Origin: Clostridiales bacterium
Lineage (GTDB): Bacteria > Bacillota > Clostridia > Christensenellales > Aristaeellaceae
Direction of reading: 5' to 3'
Length of the DNA stretch: 64,000 nucleotides
Assembly (NCBI GenBank): GCA_015056145.1
Contig: SVGY01000003.1
Location: 1 to 64,000 of the forward strand
The translations under genes were made by a program, and so were the position numbers. Below, piece after piece: positions 60,174 through 64,000 of the stretch (the stretch's first letter is position 1; every line of letters begins with the position of its first letter). The notes below the pieces were generated by a model. The model saw nothing but the letters and a program-made list of their open reading frames with translations, was not told the origin of the DNA and did no database searches.

Positions 60174-60881
60174 ATGGAAAATCAAAACAGATTTGTAAAA
60201 AGCCTGAGAAAGGCCTATCTCTGGTATGACCGGATGATGGAAAAACAGGGATTTTATGTGGTGCTGGCGGTGTGCGTATTGGTGATTGTAATCAGCGCCG
60301 TATACACCTTCCGCCTTCGGGAAGAGGAAAGCCGCATCGTGACCGCAAAACAGGCGGAAACCGCCGGTGGAAACCAGAATGCGGAAACCCTGGAAGAAGC
60401 CCGGGAGTTGATCGCAAGCCAGAATGCACCGGAAATGCTTGAACCTGTGCCCACGGAATCGCCCCTGAAGCTGCAGCAACCTGTCCCGGGCTTTGTGGAC
60501 AGGGAATTCAGCCTTGAGGAACCACAGTTTTTTGCTGCCTCCGGCATGTGGCAGATTCATGCCGGCATCGATCTCACAGCCGAATACGGCACTCCAGTGC
60601 AGTGCTGCCTCTCCGGCAGGGTGAGCAGGGTGTGGAAGGATAATGAAAAGGGCCTGACGGTGATGATCAGTCACGAGGGTGGATATCAATCCGTCTACGC
60701 AGGGCTCAGCAGCGCCGATTATGTCCGCCAGGGGGATGAGGTGGTAAAAGGCCAGACCATTGGTCATGTGGGCAATGGGGTGCTGGCGGAAAGCGATGCA
60801 CAGCCCCATCTTCATTTTGAAATCCACCGGGAGGGAAAGCCCGTGGATCCGTTGGCGGTGTTTCTGGGTATTGACAAGTGA
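60174..60881 (+). CDS. M23 peptidase-like protein, SpoIIQ type
   Basis: A 235-residue membrane-anchored LytM protein. One transmembrane helix (27-45, FYVVLAVCVLVIVISAVY) precedes a linker and the M23 domain. The zinc-binding residues are His129 and Asp133 (HAGID) and His212/His214 (PHLHFE), all intact, as in clostridial SpoIIQ and unlike B. subtilis SpoIIQ, which lacks one. SpoIIQ pairs with SpoIIIAH in the channel linking mother cell and forespore. Position after spoIID supports this. A general wall endopeptidase is possible. Confidence 0.87.
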   Translation: MENQNRFVKSLRKAYLWYDRMMEKQGFYVVLAVCVLVIVISAVYTFRLREEESRIVTAKQAETAGGNQNAETLEEARELIASQNAPEMLEPVPTESPLKLQQPVPGFVDREFSLEEPQFFAASGMWQIHAGIDLTAEYGTPVQCCLSGRVSRVWKDNEKGLTVMISHEGGYQSVYAGLSSADYVRQGDEVVKGQTIGHVGNGVLAESDAQPHLHFEIHREGKPVDPLAVFLGIDK

Positions 60882-60899
60882 GGAATGACATGATACATT
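60871..60899 (+). promoter_or_regulatory. Possible glmS promoter
   Basis: TTGACA (60871-60876), 17 bases, TACATT (60894-60899), beginning inside the last codons of the spoIIQ-like gene. Only 57 bases separate the two genes. Confidence 0.45.
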
Positions 60900-60938
60900 A
60901 TAATACGTTTATCACATCCCTAAGGAGGCAACCGTTTT

Positions 60939-62774
60939 ATGTGCGGAATTGTTGGATATATTGGAAACCAGGAATCCTCTCCCATTTTGATGGAGGGTTT
61001 GGAGCGGCTTTCCTACCGTGGTTATGACAGCGCCGGCGTGGCCGTTATCGGCAGCGATGGAAAGATCAACGTTCGCAAGGCCAAGGGCCGCCTGGAAAAC
61101 CTGGAAAACCTTCTGAAGGAAAAGACGGTTTACGGAACCGTGGGCATCGGCCACACCCGTTGGGCCACCCATGGCGAACCCAGCGACCTCAACGCCCATC
61201 CTCACACTGACGTGAAGGGCGATATCGCCGTTGTGCATAACGGTATTATCGAAAACCATGTTTCCCTGCGCAAACAGCTGGAAATGAACGGTGCACAGTT
61301 TGTAAGCCAGACCGATACCGAAGTGGTGGCGCACCTGCTCAACCAGCTCTATGAAGGCGACATGAAGGCCGCTTTGCTCAAGGCTATGACCATGCTGGAG
61401 GGCAGCTACGCCCTGGGCGTGATCTGCACCCGGGAACCTGATGTGGTGTACTGTGCCCGCAACGACAGCCCGCTGGTGATCGGCTTCAAGGATGGCGAAG
61501 GCTTTATTGCTTCGGATATTCCCGCATTGCTCAGCCATACCCGTGACGTGATCTTCCTCAAGGACAAGGAAATCGGCGTTCTGGACCGCAGCGGCGTGAA
61601 AGTATTCGACATTTACGGCAACGAGCAGCACCACGAGCCTTATCATGTGGAGTGGGATCTCAGCAGCGCTGAAAAAGGCGGCTATGCTCACTACATGCTC
61701 AAGGAGATTCATGAGCAGCCCGAAGCCATCAAGAAGACCTTCGAGCCCCGCTACTCCGGCACGCCCGGCGACTACAGCTGGCTGCCCCTGACCGTGGAGG
61801 AAGTAAAGAACCTGCGAAAGATCAGCATTGTGGCCTGCGGCACTGCTTACCATGCAGGCGTTGCCGGACGTTATGCCATCGAGAAACTGGCCCGCATTCC
61901 CGTGGAAGCTGCCATCGCCAGCGAATACCGCTACCGTGACCCCATCATCGGCGAAAACGAACTGTTCATCGCCGTGAGCCAGAGCGGCGAAACCGCCGAC
62001 ACCCTCGCAGCACTCCGTGAAGCCAAGCGCCGTGGCGCAAAGGTCATGGCTGTGTGCAATGTGGTGGGTTCCACCATCGCCCGTGAAGTGGGCGACGAAA
62101 ATACCCTGTACACCTACGCAGGTCCGGAAATCGCCGTTGCCAGCACCAAGGCATATACTACCCAGGTGGAGCTGATGATGCTCATCGCCGTGGCTCTTGG
62201 ACAAATGAAGGGCGAACTTGCTTCTGAAAAGGCACAGGAACTGCTTGATCAGATGCACCAGATGCCCGCACTGGTGGAAAAAGCTCTGGGCACTGAAGAA
62301 CAACTGCAGAAGTTTACCAGCATCGCCAGCCACAAAAAGCATGTGTTCTTTGTGGGCCGTGGCCTGGACTATGCTCTGTCCCTGGAAGCTGCCCTGAAGC
62401 TGAAGGAAGTCAGCTATATTTTCAGCGAAGCCTACGCCGCCGGCGAATTGAAGCACGGCCCCATCGCCCTTTTGCAGGAAGGCCGCCTTGTGGTAGCTAC
62501 CATCACCCAGACCGCTCTTCTGGACAAGACCCTGAGCAATCTGCGGGAAATCAAGGCCCGTGGCGCATGGGTGGTTGCCGTCTGCCGGGAAAGCCTGAAG
62601 GAAAAGGTAACTCCCGAAGCCGACGAGCTGATCCTCATCCCTGATACCGACGACCTGCTGATGCCCCTGCTGGCGGTCATCCCGCTGCAGATGTTTGCCT
62701 ACTGCATGGCCGTGGCCCGTGGCTGCGATGTGGATAAGCCCCGCAACCTTGCCAAGAGCGTTACGGTGGAATAA
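60939..62774 (+). CDS. glmS: Glutamine--fructose-6-phosphate aminotransferase (isomerizing)
   Basis: GlmS makes glucosamine-6-phosphate, the first step to UDP-GlcNAc and cell wall. The 611-residue protein has the N-terminal glutamine amidotransferase with Cys2 (MCGIVGYIGNQ), TRWATHGEPSDLNAHPHTD with the catalytic His region, then two SIS domains (IVACGTAYHAGVAGRYAIE and FVGRGLDYALSLEAALKLKE) and the C-terminal CDVDKPRNLAKSVTVE that closes the active site. The site AAGGAGG precedes ATG 60939. No glmS ribozyme fits in the short leader, unlike in Bacillus. Confidence 0.97.
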   Translation: MCGIVGYIGNQESSPILMEGLERLSYRGYDSAGVAVIGSDGKINVRKAKGRLENLENLLKEKTVYGTVGIGHTRWATHGEPSDLNAHPHTDVKGDIAVVHNGIIENHVSLRKQLEMNGAQFVSQTDTEVVAHLLNQLYEGDMKAALLKAMTMLEGSYALGVICTREPDVVYCARNDSPLVIGFKDGEGFIASDIPALLSHTRDVIFLKDKEIGVLDRSGVKVFDIYGNEQHHEPYHVEWDLSSAEKGGYAHYMLKEIHEQPEAIKKTFEPRYSGTPGDYSWLPLTVEEVKNLRKISIVACGTAYHAGVAGRYAIEKLARIPVEAAIASEYRYRDPIIGENELFIAVSQSGETADTLAALREAKRRGAKVMAVCNVVGSTIAREVGDENTLYTYAGPEIAVASTKAYTTQVELMMLIAVALGQMKGELASEKAQELLDQMHQMPALVEKALGTEEQLQKFTSIASHKKHVFFVGRGLDYALSLEAALKLKEVSYIFSEAYAAGELKHGPIALLQEGRLVVATITQTALLDKTLSNLREIKARGAWVVAVCRESLKEKVTPEADELILIPDTDDLLMPLLAVIPLQMFAYCMAVARGCDVDKPRNLAKSVTVE

Positions 62775-62791
62775 AACTGAATCATTGCATT

Positions 62792-62827
62792 GCCCCCTTC
62801 CGATAACGATGCCGGAAGGGGGCTTTC
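62792..62827. terminator. Bidirectional terminator between glmS and the GH94 gene
   Basis: GCCCCCTTCCG pairs with CCGGAAGGGGGC with a 9-base loop; T run TTTC on the plus strand only. Confidence 0.75.
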
Positions 62828-62837
62828 TGGTGCCCGA

Positions 62838-64000
62838 TTATCCCCGGATGGGAAACACGCCTTCGTGGATTTTGCCATCATCCCGAAGAACAATGCAGCC
62901 TTCCTTGAGCCGCTCGCCATCAGCCATGGGGAAGGGGCAGTCTCTGCGGCCGTGAAGATGATAGGTGGCGCTGCCAAAACGGTAGGTGATGCGCACCCAG
63001 TCCCAGCCCGCAGGAAGTACCGGTCGGAAACGCAAAATATTGCCGACTTTTCGGAAGCCCAGCAGTTCGCTGAGCATGAGGTACTGATACCATGCTGCGC
63101 TGCCGGTGTACCATGTCCAGCCGCCTCTGCCACGATGACGGGGAGTTGCATAAATATCCCCGGCCATCACATAGGGTTCCACCCGATACCTTGCTGCGGT
63201 CTGGCGGGTGAGGGCGTGATTTTGCGGAAGAAGCGCAAGGGCGAGCTCCCAGGCCTGGTCGTATTTGCCCAGCTGGTAAAAGGCGGCCATTGCCCACACG
63301 GCGGCATGGGTATATTGCCCTCCATTTTCCCTGACGCCGGGCACATAGGCAGAGATATAGCCCGGTTCTTCTGCACCGTTGAAGGGCGGAGTGAAGAGCT
63401 TGAGAATACCGATATCCGGCTCCCAGAGATATTCACGCACATTGTCCATGGCGGTGGCACAGCGTTCCCGGCTGAGGCCGGAAAACACAGCCCAGCACTG
63501 GGGCAGAAGGGTCAGCATGCACTCGGTGGAATCTGCCGAGCCAAGAGGATCGCCCATGGAATACCAGCCCCGCAGATACCAGCTGCCGTCCCAGCCCGTC
63601 TGGTCAAGGGCCTGCATCAGCCGGATGCGCAGCGTGGCAAAACGGTTGGCTGTGGCGGGGTCCAGATAGGGCGACAGGCGGCGCAGCACTTCGCACAGGA
63701 ACATGCCAAGCCAAACACTTTCGCCTTTCTCGCCGCCGACACGGTTCATGCCGTCGTTCCAGTCGCCGCTGCCCATGAGGGGCAGGCCGTGGGGGCCGAA
63801 GGATACACGGTCGATGGCCCTCAGACAATGCTGCTGAAAGGATTCGATAATGCCGGAGAGAGGGGCTTTTTCCACACGGTCCCTTTCCTCCGGGGCCAGG
63901 GGCGGGGATTGCAGATAGGGCACCGGCTCCGCCAGAAGGCTTTTGTCGCCGGTGATATTGAGATAGATGGCAGCAATATATGGCAAAAACAGCATGTCAT
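62838..64000 (-). CDS. GH94-type glycoside phosphorylase, cyclic beta-glucan synthase-like (N terminus beyond window)
   Basis: The C-terminal about 386 residues of a GH94 (formerly GH36-like) protein, open beyond position 64,000 with Asp before the first Met. PLMGSGDWNDGMNRVGGEKG holds the catalytic Asp, followed by GESVWLGMFLCEVLRRLSPY, PLGSADSTECMLTLLPQCWA, NGGQYTHAAVWAMAAFYQLG and GWTWYTGSAAWYQYLML, which are typical. The pattern is closest to the C-terminal part of NdvB-type cyclic beta-1,2-glucan synthases and related 1,2-beta-oligoglucan phosphorylases. Whether the synthase domain is present upstream cannot be seen here. It converges with glmS. Confidence 0.85.
   Translation of the reverse strand, partial: DMLFLPYIAAIYLNITGDKSLLAEPVPYLQSPPLAPEERDRVEKAPLSGIIESFQQHCLRAIDRVSFGPHGLPLMGSGDWNDGMNRVGGEKGESVWLGMFLCEVLRRLSPYLDPATANRFATLRIRLMQALDQTGWDGSWYLRGWYSMGDPLGSADSTECMLTLLPQCWAVFSGLSRERCATAMDNVREYLWEPDIGILKLFTPPFNGAEEPGYISAYVPGVRENGGQYTHAAVWAMAAFYQLGKYDQAWELALALLPQNHALTRQTAARYRVEPYVMAGDIYATPRHRGRGGWTWYTGSAAWYQYLMLSELLGFRKVGNILRFRPVLPAGWDWVRITYRFGSATYHLHGRRDCPFPMADGERLKEGCIVLRDDGKIHEGVFPIRG

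Noticed and set aside
60882-60938. glmS ribozyme leader
   Set aside because: Only 57 bases lie between the genes, and the ribozyme core needs more than 100.

Overview
The window looks like the chromosome of an endospore-forming, moderately GC-rich Firmicute of the class Clostridia, probably a gut carbohydrate fermenter. The evidence is the set of sporulation genes (spoVT remnant, spoIID, a spoIIQ-like gene, a BclA-like collagen protein), the Firmicutes gene orders spoVT-yabM-yabN-hup, ireB-ruvX-yrzB, ecfA1-ecfA2-ecfT-truA and tig-clpP-clpX, and purine-rich ribosome binding sites. I cannot name a genus. || REGION 1 (1 to about 15,500) is the right part of an integrated mobile element. It carries a type I restriction-modification operon (hsdM, cut by the window edge, then hsdS, an unknown gene with a HEPN-like RNCMMH motif, and hsdR), a decayed or non-coding stretch, a plasmid-type replication module (CHC2 zinc-finger primase, P4-type SF3 helicase, a small protein), a visibly AT-rich pair of DUF262-family genes (the first with a DUF1524 HNH nuclease domain), and a large serine recombinase. 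The recombinase reading frame runs straight across the element/chromosome junction into the C-terminal 154 codons of spoVT. The normal spoVT neighbours (yabM, yabN, hup) follow, so the element sits inside the native spoVT gene and splits it. The 5' part of spoVT should lie left of the window. || REGION 2 (16 to 31 kb) is core chromosome: a SpoVB/MurJ-like flippase, MazG, HU, PlsY, a patatin-like protein, a probable 6S RNA, a hexuronate catabolic cluster (uxaC opposite an aldolase and kdgK), feoAB, a HerA-like ATPase with a Met/Gln/Pro-rich tail, and tRNA-Ser(GGA). || REGION 3 (31 to 45 kb) is less conserved. It holds a collagen-like spore-surface candidate, a DUF402 protein, a MATE transporter, small housekeeping enzymes, an SDR/AraC/GH8/GNAT operon for oligosaccharide use, a 148-bp tandem repeat, and a GH2 enzyme with its GPH-family sugar symporter. 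|| REGION 4 (45 to 64 kb) is core again: an operon of stand-alone flavokinase, ECF transporter energising module and truA; ireB-ruvX-yrzB; aspartate kinase; trigger factor with a long histone-like tail; clpP and clpX; a second MATE transporter; DacF-type carboxypeptidase; the sporulation pair spoIID/spoIIQ-like; glmS; and the C-terminal part of a GH94 enzyme running off the right edge. || The most unusual points are the element in spoVT with its recombinase-SpoVT fusion, the HEPN-like gene inside the type I RM operon, the AT-rich DUF262 pair, and a primase gene whose expected start is ATC rather than ATG. Functions are assigned from sequence motifs and gene order only; no database search was run.
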